DNA of 64,000 nucleotides from Tangfeifania diversioriginum (GCA_945873105.1 CAMCBW010000002.1:1-64000), one strand, 5' to 3'. Positions 7,585 through 16,483 are shown, counted from the stretch's first letter. Notes: a model not told the origin generated them from the letters alone. A program made the numbers and translations.

Positions 7585-10233
7585 TTAATACGATATCCTG
7601 AAGGCCATGTTGATTCCGAACCGGCTGAAGGTGAGTTTGTCGAAACCAACAAATACCCCGACATTGGTGGTATACAAAAATTCCAGCAATGTATAGCCGA
7701 TTTCGGTATGGTACGGATTCACCGGTGAGCTGTAGTAGCCTGCCCAGATCATTTCGCGCCAAAGGGTATTGCTTAGTACCGGCAGGTATTTCAACAGGAT
7801 CAGGGATGATTTGTAGGAGACAAATCCATTGAGAAACTTGTCTGAGGTGGAGAGTGCATAGTAATTTGGTACGTAGAAGGAGTGGCGGTACTCCCTGGGC
7901 AATACCGGACTCGTCTGTGTCATCACATGGGCAAAGTCGGAGAAATGCAGTTGACGACTATTGGTGTACCAGCCGCCATTGAGTTCCCAGGCCAGGCTGG
8001 AGGTCTGGCTGAATTCGATGGCGTGGGAGAGTCCGGCGCTCAGGTAGTCAAAATCAGAAGTGCTGGAGATGAGGTTTTTGAATCCCTTCTCATAGCCAAA
8101 GTAAAAGGTGGGAAATGCGGAGTGCGACATGGTTTTGATCCCGTTCCGAATTTTGTAGTAGTGTTTCGGGGTGTACTCCAGTCTGATCCCGGCGGTGGCA
8201 GAGACCTGATCTGCCAGTTCCCCTGCAGCTACTTCATCATTGGCCGGAAGGTTGGGTTCGTAATCCTCCTGTTGTCTGAGGAAGGAGAAATTGGAAGAAT
8301 TCTCCAGCTGGTGGATCTTCTTCCATTCGAATTTGCCTTTCAATACCAATCCGTTGGTCAAATCCACCTGGTTGGAGATTTTGAGGAAGCTGCGCTCATA
8401 AAAACGGGCAAAGTTGGTCTTGAAAAAGAGGGAGGAGACACTGTTGATGAAGGGGGAGATGGCTGCCTCCTTGGCATTGAAATCCTCAGAATAGCTACCG
8501 CCGCTTATTTCAAATCTACCCCGGAGCATCGGGGCATACTGGTATTTGATGCTGAGATTGCCCATCAGTTGCTCCCGGCTAATGGCATAGGCGACCCTTG
8601 GCCTGATTTCCAGGGAACGACCCGGTTTGTAATTCTTGGTCAACAGCAGCTCCTGGTTGACGGTAAAGCCATCCACCGCGTTGAAGGTTACCCTGCCGGG
8701 ATTGATCAATCCATAATAGTTGAAATGCCAGGTGGAGTCTTTGAAGGTTTTTTTACTGCCCAGGAAGAGCGGGGTAAAAATGCCCATGTTGAAGTTCTTT
8801 TTGGAGAGGGAGACCCCTTTGGGTTTGGACTGCTCCTTCAGCACCACTGAATCACGTTTTTGAAAACTCAGCAACTCCTCCCCAGACAAAGGAATGGGGC
8901 GAAGTGTGTTCCAAAAGGTGGTATCGCTGTTGGCCGCCTTCGGATCGATGTTCACCTTCACAGATTCCGTAATTTCAAGGGTTTGGAGGGTATCTGCCAC
9001 CTCTTTTTTGTTGGTGGATTCCATCAGTCGCGAGAGTTTGCTCATCTCCTGGTTGGTGAGCTCTTTTTTCTCCAGCAACAGATCAATCTTCTCTTTCTTC
9101 TTTTCCAGGGTTTTCGAAGCCTTTTTTGGTGGGGTGGCTTTGGGGACAGTCGTCTGATTTGCCTTGGCAACAGGCTGGGATGCCACCGGAAGATTGAGCA
9201 TGTTCAATACGCTCTGGTTGAATTCGAGGTTGGTGTAGTGCATCGAGGTAGAGAATTTACCACTGCCTTTGATCCCCATCGTACTGGCATTGAACGAAAA
9301 TTTGTGGCTCACCGGCAACCAGATGTAAGGGGAAACTTCATCATAGGTCATGTACATGTTGACGGTTCCGACCGGCGTCTCAAAGTTGAGATCTGCCTGT
9401 TTCAAACACCAGAAATCCTCCATGACATAAATCGTCCCCTCAAAGAGCAACTTGCTTTTCCGCTTTGGGATTACCCTGATTTTGTTCACAATATTTTTCC
9501 CCTCGTAACTAAATCCCTCATATTTGAAGTTGTAATGGAGGAGGGCATTTTTCCCTGCCGGGGATATTAAAACATCAATATTGTCCTGGTACAAGCTGGA
9601 ACCAAGGATATCGGTTACTTCAAAATCAATGCCTTTGGGGAAGGAGGAGTTGATGGATTTGATCTTGAGGTCGTACTTGTCCGGTGCCTTGAAGGTGATT
9701 TCGTTGATACTCTCCTGCACCAGGATATCTCCCGATTTGACGTCAATCTTCTGCTTCTTGAGTTGGTTCCGAAAAATGGCAGGGATATTGTCCACCTTGA
9801 TGGTTCCGCGCAGATAGGCCGTGGCACTGTAACTCTGCATCTGGTTGAGGTGGACGTAGGAGAGGCTGATCAGCTTGCGCATGATGGGGTATGCCCTGTC
9901 GATACCGGCATTGATGGTCACCTCCTGGAGCTCCTGGAACTGTTCTTCCAAAACCACGTTGATGATTACTGGTTTGGTGGTGAGGGTGAGGAGTTCTGTC
10001 TTTGGGGTAAAGCCCAGGCTTCGGTAGGTGACGGTGTACTTTCCGGCAGGTAAATCGATCTCGAAATCCCCCTTTTCGTTGGTAGTGGTTCCCTGGGCAC
10101 CCTCCTTGAAGAAAACCGTGGCAAAGGGGATGGGCGCACCGCTCTTGTCTTTGATATTCCCCCTGAGATTGTGTCCCAGGGCGAAACCGGAAAGAATTAA
10201 GAACAGGAAAGCCAGGACAACCAATCTTCTCAT
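7585..10233 (-). CDS. DUF5686-type outer-membrane protein with carboxypeptidase-regulatory domain
   Basis: From ATG 10233 the protein has 882 residues. It starts with a signal peptide (MRRLVVLAFLFLILSGFALG), then a CarboxypepD_reg-like beta-sandwich (LRGNIKDKSGAPIPFATVFF to about residue 100), a long DUF5686-like middle, a charged linker (KKASKTLEKKKEKIDLLLE, about 375-400) and a C-terminal series of amphipathic strands ending RISY, as in outer-membrane barrels. An in-frame start 39 nt upstream would put 13 odd residues before the signal peptide. The protein has no TonB plug domain, so it is not a standard receptor. Function is unknown; a role in surface assembly or transport is only a guess. 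Confidence 0.82.
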   Translation of the reverse strand: MRRLVVLAFLFLILSGFALGHNLRGNIKDKSGAPIPFATVFFKEGAQGTTTNEKGDFEIDLPAGKYTVTYRSLGFTPKTELLTLTTKPVIINVVLEEQFQELQEVTINAGIDRAYPIMRKLISLSYVHLNQMQSYSATAYLRGTIKVDNIPAIFRNQLKKQKIDVKSGDILVQESINEITFKAPDKYDLKIKSINSSFPKGIDFEVTDILGSSLYQDNIDVLISPAGKNALLHYNFKYEGFSYEGKNIVNKIRVIPKRKSKLLFEGTIYVMEDFWCLKQADLNFETPVGTVNMYMTYDEVSPYIWLPVSHKFSFNASTMGIKGSGKFSTSMHYTNLEFNQSVLNMLNLPVASQPVAKANQTTVPKATPPKKASKTLEKKKEKIDLLLEKKELTNQEMSKLSRLMESTNKKEVADTLQTLEITESVKVNIDPKAANSDTTFWNTLRPIPLSGEELLSFQKRDSVVLKEQSKPKGVSLSKKNFNMGIFTPLFLGSKKTFKDSTWHFNYYGLINPGRVTFNAVDGFTVNQELLLTKNYKPGRSLEIRPRVAYAISREQLMGNLSIKYQYAPMLRGRFEISGGSYSEDFNAKEAAISPFINSVSSLFFKTNFARFYERSFLKISNQVDLTNGLVLKGKFEWKKIHQLENSSNFSFLRQQEDYEPNLPANDEVAAGELADQVSATAGIRLEYTPKHYYKIRNGIKTMSHSAFPTFYFGYEKGFKNLISSTSDFDYLSAGLSHAIEFSQTSSLAWELNGGWYTNSRQLHFSDFAHVMTQTSPVLPREYRHSFYVPNYYALSTSDKFLNGFVSYKSSLILLKYLPVLSNTLWREMIWAGYYSSPVNPYHTEIGYTLLEFLYTTNVGVFVGFDKLTFSRFGINMAFRISY

Positions 10234-10319
10234 GCGAATTAAAATGATTTCTGAGGTATACGGAAGGTTCATCCAAAAGTATAAAAATTCGACCGGATTT
10301 TGATATTATTCAAAACAAG

Positions 10320-10358
10320 CACGCACGAAGCAGCAAAAAAATGGCTGCTCCGTGCGTG
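10320..10358 (-). terminator. Terminator hairpin downstream of tpiA
   Basis: CACGCACGAAGCAGC pairs with GCTGCTCCGTGCGTG (15 bp, one mismatch) around a 9-nt loop, 26 nt after the tpiA stop. On the minus strand it is followed by the U-rich CTTGTTTTG. It also separates tpiA from the DUF5686 gene on the same strand. Confidence 0.65.
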
Positions 10359-10384
10359 TTAAAATGGTTGTAACCTGCAGTGGA

Positions 10385-11143
10385 CTAGTAAGCGTTGATG
10401 ATGGCCAGGAAATCTTCTGCCTTGAGCGAAGCACCACCGATCAGTCCGCCGTCGATATCAGGCTGGCTGAACAACTCTTTTGCATTGGACGGACTGCAGG
10501 AACCTCCGTAAAGGATGGAGCAATCGGCTGCAATGGTCTGGTTGTATTTTGTGGCAATCAACTGACGGATAAAAGCCAGCATATCCTGCGCCTGCTGCGA
10601 ACTGGCAGTCCGGCCGGTTCCGATGGCCCAGATGGGTTCGTAGGCGATCACCAGTTTGCCGAAATCTTCTGGCGACAGGTTGAAGATGGTCTCTTCCAGC
10701 TGTGTTTTGACAAATTCATTTTCTGTGCCAGCTTCACGGATGGCAAGGGCTTCTCCGCAGCAATAGATGGGGGTTAAACCCTGAGCCAATGTCAGTGCTA
10801 CTTTTTTGTTGAGGATTTCTGAAGTCTCGTGGTAATACTCGCGGCGTTCAGAGTGTCCGATGATGACATGGCTGGCACCGGTGGATTGAATCATGGAGAC
10901 GGAGACCTCTCCGGTAAAGGCGCCTTTGGCCTCTGCCGCGCAGTTTTGTGACGATACAGCAATGCGGTTCAAATCAACGGCAGCTGCCACACTTGCCAAA
11001 TGGGTAAATGGTGCTCCCAGAACGACGACAACATCTTTTGCCCCACGTTCGGCTACCAAACTGTCAACTTGTTTGGCCAGTGCAACCCCTTCGGTGAGGG
11101 TCGTGTTGCATTTCCAGTTACCGGCAACAATTTTCTTTCTCAT
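10385..11143 (-). CDS. tpiA: Triosephosphate isomerase
   Basis: This is the glycolytic isomerase of dihydroxyacetone phosphate and glyceraldehyde-3-phosphate. The 252 residues carry every active-site block: GNWKCN with Asn9 and Lys11, GHSERR with the electrophilic His97, [11 protein letters not shown] with the catalytic Glu169 at the hinge of loop 6, YGGSCSPSN and GGLIGGASL for phosphate binding. The gene follows the DoxX/DUF1599 pair in the same direction after about 100 nt and has its own likely promoter box (11185-11192), so it can be transcribed separately. A hairpin terminator follows. Confidence 0.97.
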   Translation of the reverse strand: MRKKIVAGNWKCNTTLTEGVALAKQVDSLVAERGAKDVVVVLGAPFTHLASVAAAVDLNRIAVSSQNCAAEAKGAFTGEVSVSMIQSTGASHVIIGHSERREYYHETSEILNKKVALTLAQGLTPIYCCGEALAIREAGTENEFVKTQLEETIFNLSPEDFGKLVIAYEPIWAIGTGRTASSQQAQDMLAFIRQLIATKYNQTIAADCSILYGGSCSPSNAKELFSQPDIDGGLIGGASLKAEDFLAIINAY

Positions 11144-11184
11144 GGTCGGTGATATTTAAATTTTGAAGTTAATGATCGAAGGGA

Positions 11185-11192
11185 CAAAGATA
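11185..11192 (-). promoter_or_regulatory. -7 promoter box of tpiA
   Basis: On the minus strand TATCTTTG exactly matches TAnnTTTG, 41 nt before the tpiA ATG. No clear -33 TTTG is seen at 17-21 nt. Confidence 0.5.
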
Positions 11193-11244
11193 GGAATCAG
11201 GCCATGAAATAGCTAATCCCCCGGGGTGGTTTCAGACAATTTAA

Positions 11245-12384
11245 CTATTTAATTACGTTGGAAACCAGCTTGGTCATCTCTTCGATGGAAGGGATGTCGT
11301 TGTAATGCCATTTGTCCACAATCGTTCCGTTTCGCAGGTAGAGCAGACCTGGATTCGACCGGATGATGGTCTTCAGGGTGATCTCGTCTCCGAATAGAAA
11401 TTCGTAGGTAGGATTAGCCAACGTTTTGAAATCAGTAAGCCTCTGGCCTGTTGTAGAGGTGAGACAAACGAATTTATAGCCGGAAACCCTGGCCCAGCCT
11501 GCCAGCTGGTTCAGATCATCCTGTCTCTTTTGGGAACTTTTTGTGAGGTTGGGTGCGATAAGAAAAAAGGTGGGTTTGTCATCGGCAAAGAAAAAGCTGG
11601 TAACATCATCCCCTGCCTCCGTTCGCATCTGAAAGTCGTGAATGGGGGGAACAAACCCTTTGCTGATGAGTTCAGAGGGCCCCATCGACTCAAATTTCCA
11701 ATTCAGGGTATCCTGCCAGGGATAATCGCTGTCAGTAAATTTTTCGATGGTATTGGTCTTGAGGTTGCGGTAGAAGAAGGTGTTGGTGTAGACATCCTTT
11801 GCTGCACCCTCCGGAATCTGCATGCTCTGCGGAATGTTTACGCCTACCTTGTAGGGCCTGAAATCAATCACCGGATCGTGCCTGACCGACCAGATGACAA
11901 AACCCAGGTAGATGGTGGTGATAATGGTAATTCGGTAATACCTCAATTTCCCAAGGACAACCGGTTGTATTCCGGCTCTTTTGATATAGACCAACAGCAC
12001 CATTGCCGAAAGCACGATATTTTTGTAGAAGGTCTCCCAGTTGGTAATCACCAGGGCATCTCCGAAACAGCCACAGTCTGTCACCGGATTTTTGATAGCC
12101 ACGTAGAGCGTCAGGGGGGTAAAAATGGCCATAAAGATCAGGCCAAGGAGGGAGGCGAGACGGATTCTGACGCAAAGCAGCATCGCAGCGCCTATGATAA
12201 ATTCGGCAAATGGCAGGACAAAGGAGCCTGCGGGGGCCAGGAATCCGAGGAAACCCAGTCCCAGGGGCTGCAGATAGTCAGCCAGTTTGTATTCCAGTCC
12301 CCAGGGGTCAATTCCTTTTACAAAGCCGGAAAAGATAAATACCAGTCCGAAAATCCAGCGGGAGAGTGTTAAAAGTGCTTTCAT
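11245..12384 (-). CDS. BT_3928-type DoxX/MauE-like membrane protein
   Basis: This 379-residue inner-membrane protein has four or five helices in its first 160 residues, beginning RWIFGLVFIFSGFVKGIDPWG as in DoxX/MauE proteins. It keeps the NPVTDCGCFGD motif, whose two Cys suggest a redox role. The C-terminal 200 residues are soluble and end with a thioredoxin-like strand pattern (SNPGLLYLRNGTIVDKWHY) but lack CxxC there. Its start codon overlaps the stop of the DUF1599 gene (ATGA). DUF1599-DoxX-tpiA order is common in Bacteroidales. Function is not established. Confidence 0.87.
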   Translation of the reverse strand: MKALLTLSRWIFGLVFIFSGFVKGIDPWGLEYKLADYLQPLGLGFLGFLAPAGSFVLPFAEFIIGAAMLLCVRIRLASLLGLIFMAIFTPLTLYVAIKNPVTDCGCFGDALVITNWETFYKNIVLSAMVLLVYIKRAGIQPVVLGKLRYYRITIITTIYLGFVIWSVRHDPVIDFRPYKVGVNIPQSMQIPEGAAKDVYTNTFFYRNLKTNTIEKFTDSDYPWQDTLNWKFESMGPSELISKGFVPPIHDFQMRTEAGDDVTSFFFADDKPTFFLIAPNLTKSSQKRQDDLNQLAGWARVSGYKFVCLTSTTGQRLTDFKTLANPTYEFLFGDEITLKTIIRSNPGLLYLRNGTIVDKWHYNDIPSIEEMTKLVSNVIK

Positions 12385-12926
12385 GGTGCAGTTTCAAATT
12401 CCATTTTTATCAGGGCAAACACGGCATAATTGATCATGTCCATGTAGTTGGCATCGACCCCTTCGGAGATCAGTGTCTGACCCTGGTTGTCCTCGATCTG
12501 TTTGGTACGTTTGATCTTCATGAGGATCAGATCGGTAAAGGAGCTGATTCGCATCTGGCGCCAAGCTTCACCGTAATCGTGGTTCTTGTCGAGCATCAAT
12601 CTTTTGGCCAGTTCGAGATTGGCCAGGTAGAGTGCTTCGGCCCGTTCGTGTGGCAACTCCTCTTCCTGAGCCCCCAGCTCAAGCTGTATCAGCGCCATCG
12701 CGCAATAATTGATGATGCCGATGAACTCGGAGCGGGCGCCCTCTTCAATTTTTGCTACCCCCTTCTCTTCGATGTTTCGGATGCGCTGGGCCTTGATGAA
12801 GATCTGGTCGGTCATGGAAGAGGGACGCAGGATCCGCCAGGCGGTACCGTAATCCTTCATCTTTTTGACAAAGACCTCCCTGCAGAGGAAGATGATGTGG
12901 TCGTATTGCTCTTCTGTTTTTTTCAC
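12381..12926 (-). CDS. DUF1599 (nucleotide modification-associated) protein with internal duplication
   Basis: The 181 residues are two copies of one domain. KKMKDYGTAWRILRPSSMTDQIFIKAQRIRNIEE (about 20-54) matches DKNHDYGEAWRQMRISSFTDLILMKIKRTKQIEE-like sequence in the second half, and each copy ends with an INYxxxALIxxE stretch. DUF1599 is sometimes linked to nucleotide modification, but the role in Bacteroidota is unproven. It is soluble, translationally coupled to the DoxX gene, and lies downstream of the MNT/HepT module on the same strand (100 nt gap). Confidence 0.87.
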   Translation of the reverse strand: MKKTEEQYDHIIFLCREVFVKKMKDYGTAWRILRPSSMTDQIFIKAQRIRNIEEKGVAKIEEGARSEFIGIINYCAMALIQLELGAQEEELPHERAEALYLANLELAKRLMLDKNHDYGEAWRQMRISSFTDLILMKIKRTKQIEDNQGQTLISEGVDANYMDMINYAVFALIKMEFETAP

Positions 12927-13026
12927 GGTTAAAGCATTGATTCAATAGTTTTTGCAAAAAATATTATAAGTCTTCCCTGAACGGAATTTCACCTGTTTTA
13001 AGCATTCCAAATATAGATAAAACGGA

Positions 13027-13398
13027 TTAATCCGCAGACCTGATCGTTGATCCAAATTCTTTTTCTAAGATTGATTGTATAATTATTTGTAGCTTAATTA
13101 GATCCGTTTGAATGATCTGCCAAACGGCTTCCATCTTGATGTTGAAATACTCATGAGCGATAAGATTCCGGAAGGATCTTACTTTGTACCATGGATAGTC
13201 GTATTGATCGAGCAGATCTGAAGCGACAAAGTTTATGGCTTCTCCAATGATGGAGAACTGGAACAGCACGGCATTGTGTACCAAATCATCTGCACAAAAG
13301 GTTTCCAGCGTTTCGTTTGAAACATATTTGTTAATAAGCTCTATGGCTTTGGAGATATGCTGAAGCCGATTCAAGCTGTCAAGATGGATGTCTCTCAT
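13027..13398 (-). CDS. hepT: HepT-like HEPN ribonuclease toxin
   Basis: A 123-residue all-helical protein carrying the HEPN RX4HXY motif exactly: Arg77, His82 and Tyr84 in RNLIAHEY. In characterised MntA/HepT pairs HepT is an RNase that cuts tRNA or mRNA, and the antitoxin AMPylates the Tyr of this motif. All three residues are present, so the toxin looks intact. The ORF overlaps the upstream nucleotidyltransferase gene by 20 nt. The module sits between DUF1599 and folP, genes usually adjacent in Bacteroidales, which suggests it was inserted there. Confidence 0.88.
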   Translation of the reverse strand: MRDIHLDSLNRLQHISKAIELINKYVSNETLETFCADDLVHNAVLFQFSIIGEAINFVASDLLDQYDYPWYKVRSFRNLIAHEYFNIKMEAVWQIIQTDLIKLQIIIQSILEKEFGSTIRSAD

Positions 13399-13975
13399 AA
13401 ATCAGTTTTAAGTCAGGCTTAACATGGTCATAGATGTATGGTTTAAATGCATCCATAAAACCGATATCGACTTTCCGTTCGATCAGCTTTTCCAGTTGAT
13501 TTTTAACTTCTGCAAGGTCAAAATAGCTGAACTTTTCATCCGCCCGGACAGCAATATCAATATCACTTCCTGGTCTGTCATCACCTCTTGAAAATGAACC
13601 ATAGATCCAGGCTTGGTTGATACCTGCAAACTTGCTGATTGCTGCTGCAATTTGGCTTTTAAGTACTGTCCGGTCAGAATTTCTGAAAGTGAGGTATTTG
13701 ATTTGATCCTCCGCCAATTGCAAGGCCTTCAGACCCATTTTTTCAGTTTTGACTTCACAAACAATTCTATCCGATAGCCAGGCAACCATCAAATCATCTT
13801 CATTGGCCCCATAGTACAATGCCAGTTTGGAGATAAGCTCCCTGGAAGCTTTTCGCTGACCCCGTTCGATCTTGCTTAATATTGCCTGATCGACTGCAAG
13901 ATAGGATGAAACAGCACGCAAGGGAAGTTTTTTCTCCAACCTAAGCTTTTTGATTAATTCGCCCAGATTATTCAT
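13379..13975 (-). CDS. XRE-HTH / MNT nucleotidyltransferase fusion antitoxin
   Basis: The first about 65 residues are an XRE-type helix-turn-helix (IKKLRLEKKLPLRAVSSYLA, then ILSKIERGQRKAS). Residues about 100-195 are a minimal nucleotidyltransferase with the GSX10DXD motif: Gly126, Ser127, Asp138 and Asp140 in GSFSRGDDRPGSDID, plus a third acidic residue, Asp170. In MntA/HepT systems this enzyme neutralises HepT by AMPylation. Fusion to a DNA-binding domain would add transcriptional autorepression, and a perfect palindrome lies just upstream. The ATG at 13975 is clear. It overlaps hepT, so both are made from one transcript. Confidence 0.88.
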   Translation of the reverse strand: MNNLGELIKKLRLEKKLPLRAVSSYLAVDQAILSKIERGQRKASRELISKLALYYGANEDDLMVAWLSDRIVCEVKTEKMGLKALQLAEDQIKYLTFRNSDRTVLKSQIAAAISKFAGINQAWIYGSFSRGDDRPGSDIDIAVRADEKFSYFDLAEVKNQLEKLIERKVDIGFMDAFKPYIYDHVKPDLKLIYERHPS

Positions 13976-13984
13976 TGCAGGATG

Positions 13985-14009
13985 ATTTTTGACAATTTAT
14001 GTCAAAAAT
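13985..14009. promoter_or_regulatory. Candidate operator of the XRE-MNT antitoxin
   Basis: A perfect 10-bp inverted repeat, ATTTTTGACA and TGTCAAAAAT, with a 5-nt AT-rich centre, lies 10-34 nt before the antitoxin ATG. Its right arm overlaps the minus-strand -7 box TATTTTTG (14003-14010), so a bound dimer would block that promoter. Binding by this protein is inferred. Confidence 0.65.
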
Positions 14010-14049
14010 AGTAAATAAGCGCTTCTTTCCACGCTTATTTACTATTTTT
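14004..14049. promoter_or_regulatory. Divergent promoter region on an 18-bp perfect inverted repeat
   Basis: AAAAATAGTAAATAAGCG (14004-14021) and CGCTTATTTACTATTTTT (14032-14049) are exact reverse complements with a 10-nt loop. Each outer end supplies an outward TATTTTTG -7 box, toward the antitoxin gene and toward folP (14043-14050). No -33 boxes are evident. It could also act as a bidirectional hairpin in RNA. Confidence 0.55.
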
Positions 14050-14118
14050 GTTCCAAAGCTTTTAAGAAAGAGGGTGGAATGATTTTGCCACCCTCCTTTG
14101 ATCACCAAAACCCAATCC

Positions 14119-14988
14119 ATGTTGTTCCAGAAAATTGACAACCCTTTCTACCGCAAGAAGAAGACGATTCAACTGAATGGCGAACTGATCCAGCTGGATC
14201 AGCCTGTCGTGATGGGAATTCTGAACCTTACCCCCGATTCATTTTACGATGGCGGGAAGTACCGGTCAGAATTGGAGGCGCTTCGGCGTGCAGAGGAGAT
14301 TCTGGTCCAGGGGGGCACCATGATCGATATCGGGGCAGTTTCTACCCGGCCCGGCGCCAGCGAGGTGGGAGAGGAGGAGGAACTACTTCGGCTTCTTCCT
14401 GCGGTGAAGGCGATCCGAAATGCCTTTCCACAGGCTGTTCTGTCGGTCGACACTTATCGCTCAACAGTTGTCGAGCGGGTTTTCGGCGAAACCGGAGGGT
14501 TTATCGTCAACGATATTTCGGGTGGCACCCTGGATGGTAAAATGTTTGAGATGGTTGCAAAACTGGGACTTCCCTACATCGTCATGCACCTGCAGGGAAC
14601 CCCCCAAACCATGCAAAAAAGTCCTTCCTACCGGGATGTTGTCGGGGATATTTTGCTGGACCTGTCCGAAAAAATCAATGCATTGAAGCTTTTGGGAGTC
14701 AATGACATCCTGGTCGATCCCGGATTCGGATTCGGAAAGAATATTTCCCACAATTACGAATTGCTCAACCGGCTCGATTCGTTTCGTCTTTTTGAGCTAC
14801 CTTTGGTCGTGGGATTGTCCCGCAAGGCAATGATCTGGAAACTCTTGAACCATTCACCCGCCGATAGCCTGAACGGGACAACCGTACTGAATACCCTGGC
14901 TTTGATGGGTGGCGCCGATATCCTCAGGGTACACGATGTCAGGGAGGCAGTTGAAACGGTCAGGTTGGTTGCAGAACTTAAAAAATAG
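14119..14988 (+). CDS. folP: Dihydropteroate synthase
   Basis: FolP condenses p-aminobenzoate with dihydropterin pyrophosphate in folate synthesis; it is the sulfonamide target. The TIM-barrel signatures are all present: VMGILNLTPDSFYDGGKY, DIGAVSTRPGA, LSVDTYRS, VNDISGG, IVMHLQGTPQTM, DPGFGFGK and GLSRKAMI. The open frame starts at TTG 14098, but ATG 14119 fits family length and lies after a small hairpin (14070-14095). The gene is followed 2 nt later by cdaA, so the two are co-transcribed, as is usual in Bacteroidales. Confidence 0.96.
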   Translation: MLFQKIDNPFYRKKKTIQLNGELIQLDQPVVMGILNLTPDSFYDGGKYRSELEALRRAEEILVQGGTMIDIGAVSTRPGASEVGEEEELLRLLPAVKAIRNAFPQAVLSVDTYRSTVVERVFGETGGFIVNDISGGTLDGKMFEMVAKLGLPYIVMHLQGTPQTMQKSPSYRDVVGDILLDLSEKINALKLLGVNDILVDPGFGFGKNISHNYELLNRLDSFRLFELPLVVGLSRKAMIWKLLNHSPADSLNGTTVLNTLALMGGADILRVHDVREAVETVRLVAELKK

Positions 14989-14990
14989 GC

Positions 14991-15773
14991 ATGACTGAGC
15001 TCTTTATACATATCAAGTTTTTGGATGTCCTGGATATACTTTTTGTATCATTTCTATTTTACGAATTGTATAGCCTGGTTCGCGGAACTGTGACCTTTAG
15101 CATCTTCCTCGGGATTTTTATGGTATTCGTGGTTTGGGTGGTTGTGCGTGCGCTCAAGATGGAGCTGCTGGGTTCCATTCTTAGCAATCTGTTCGGGGTG
15201 GGGATGATCGCGCTGATTGTGGTCTTTCAGCAGGAGATCCGCCGCTTTTTATTGATGCTGGGGAACAGCTACCGGAACAACAAGAAGATCTCACTGGAGT
15301 CACTCTTTTCGGGCAATTTCAGAAATATATCTCCGGTAGGCATTAAATCGATTGTGGATGCCTGTATCCAGATGTCCAAGACCCGCACCGGTGCACTGAT
15401 TGTCATCTCACGGGAGAATGAGTTGAAGGAATATGTGAGAACCGGGGAGTTTGTCGATGCAGAGATTCGTACAGATTTGATTGCCAGTATATTCTTTAAG
15501 AATTCGCCTTTGCATGACGGTGCCTGTATCGTGGTGTCCAACCGTATTCAGGCAGTGCGCTGCATCCTGCCTGTTTCGTCAAGCCAGGAGATCAGCCCTT
15601 CCCTGGGGCTGCGCCACCGGGCAGCCATCGGCATGTCGGAAGTGACGGATGCCTTCATCATCGTGGTAAGTGAGGAGACCGGAAAAATCTCCATTGCTGA
15701 AAATGGACAGCTGATCGAGAACGTCAGTCCGGATGAGCTCTTCAGGGTACTGCAAACCGAACAAAAAAACTAA
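14991..15773 (+). CDS. dacA: Diadenylate cyclase CdaA
   Basis: It makes c-di-AMP from two ATP at the inner membrane. The first about 85 residues hold three membrane helices (for example VFVVWVVVRALKMELLG and IALIVVFQQEIRRFL). The DisA_N/DAC domain follows, with the catalytic HDGA motif at about residue 175 and RHRAAIG at about 208. The 260-residue size is right for the CdaA class. It is coupled to folP by a 2-nt gap. The usual regulator CdaR is not seen next to it. Confidence 0.95.
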   Translation: MTELFIHIKFLDVLDILFVSFLFYELYSLVRGTVTFSIFLGIFMVFVVWVVVRALKMELLGSILSNLFGVGMIALIVVFQQEIRRFLLMLGNSYRNNKKISLESLFSGNFRNISPVGIKSIVDACIQMSKTRTGALIVISRENELKEYVRTGEFVDAEIRTDLIASIFFKNSPLHDGACIVVSNRIQAVRCILPVSSSQEISPSLGLRHRAAIGMSEVTDAFIIVVSEETGKISIAENGQLIENVSPDELFRVLQTEQKN

Positions 15774-15784
15774 AGCAATCCTCC

Positions 15785-15831
15785 TTCCCAACCCATAACC
15801 CATAACTCCTAACCCATAACTCCTAACTCCC
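15785..15831. repeat. AACCCATAACTCCT word repeat
   Basis: About five degenerate copies of AACCCATAACTCCT run directly into the ATG of the next gene at 15832. It belongs to the same type as the AACTCATA stretch at 7545-7584. Confidence 0.8.
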
Positions 15832-16410
15832 ATGGGCTTCCTCGAAAACTTCAACTACTTCGATTACCTCCTTTTGCCATTCATGATTTTCCTGGCAAGG
15901 ATTTGCGACGTGACCATCGGCACGCTGCGCATTGTGATGATCTCCAAGGGACAGAAGCGACTGGCGCCCATTCTTGGCTTCTTCGAAGTGATAATCTGGC
16001 TGGTTGCCATTGGCCGGATTATGCAGAACCTCGACAACTGGGTCTGTTACATCTTTTATGGGGCTGGTTTTGCGACCGGCAATTACATTGGCATGTTGCT
16101 GGAGGAGCGGTTGGCGGTGGGAATCTCCCAGATTCAGATCATTACCGGAAAGAATGCAGCCAACTTGATTCAAGCGCTGAAGGAGGCAGGCTATGGCACC
16201 ACCTACCACCCGGCAGAGGGCGGTGCCACCGGCAAGTTGGTCAGCATCATCTACAGCATTGTGAAACGGAGCGACCTGGAGAAGGTAACCGCCATTGTCA
16301 AAGCGCACGATCCTGAGGCGTTCTATGCCTTCGCGGATGTGCGCTTTGTAAACAAGGAGCTCTATTTTCCCATTTCGGGCAAATACAAGGGGATCAGATT
16401 GGGGAAATAG
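15832..16410 (+). CDS. UPF0316/DUF5698 membrane protein
   Basis: The 192-residue protein has three N-terminal helices (YLLLPFMIFLARICDVTIGT, ILGFFEVIIWLVAIGRI, YIFYGAGFATGNYIGMLLE) and a soluble C-terminal half from about 100 on with a DUF2179-like ferredoxin fold (IQIITGKNAANLIQAL, LEKVTAIVKAHDPEAF). This matches the UPF0316 family (DUF5698 plus DUF2179). Its function is unknown; cyclic-nucleotide or ligand binding by the soluble domain has been proposed for relatives. It lies 58 nt downstream of cdaA, possibly in the same operon. Confidence 0.86.
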   Translation: MGFLENFNYFDYLLLPFMIFLARICDVTIGTLRIVMISKGQKRLAPILGFFEVIIWLVAIGRIMQNLDNWVCYIFYGAGFATGNYIGMLLEERLAVGISQIQIITGKNAANLIQALKEAGYGTTYHPAEGGATGKLVSIIYSIVKRSDLEKVTAIVKAHDPEAFYAFADVRFVNKELYFPISGKYKGIRLGK

Positions 16411-16483
16411 CAGAAGATTTGTTGTCGAAAAATCGTTTTTAATCTTAAAATGGAGTAAATTTATAAGTAACCTCTAAAAAACG

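Noticed and set aside
7882-9570. Two long plus-strand open frames (322 and 236 codons)
   Set aside because: Both lie antisense within the DUF5686 gene, which has clear domains and a signal peptide.
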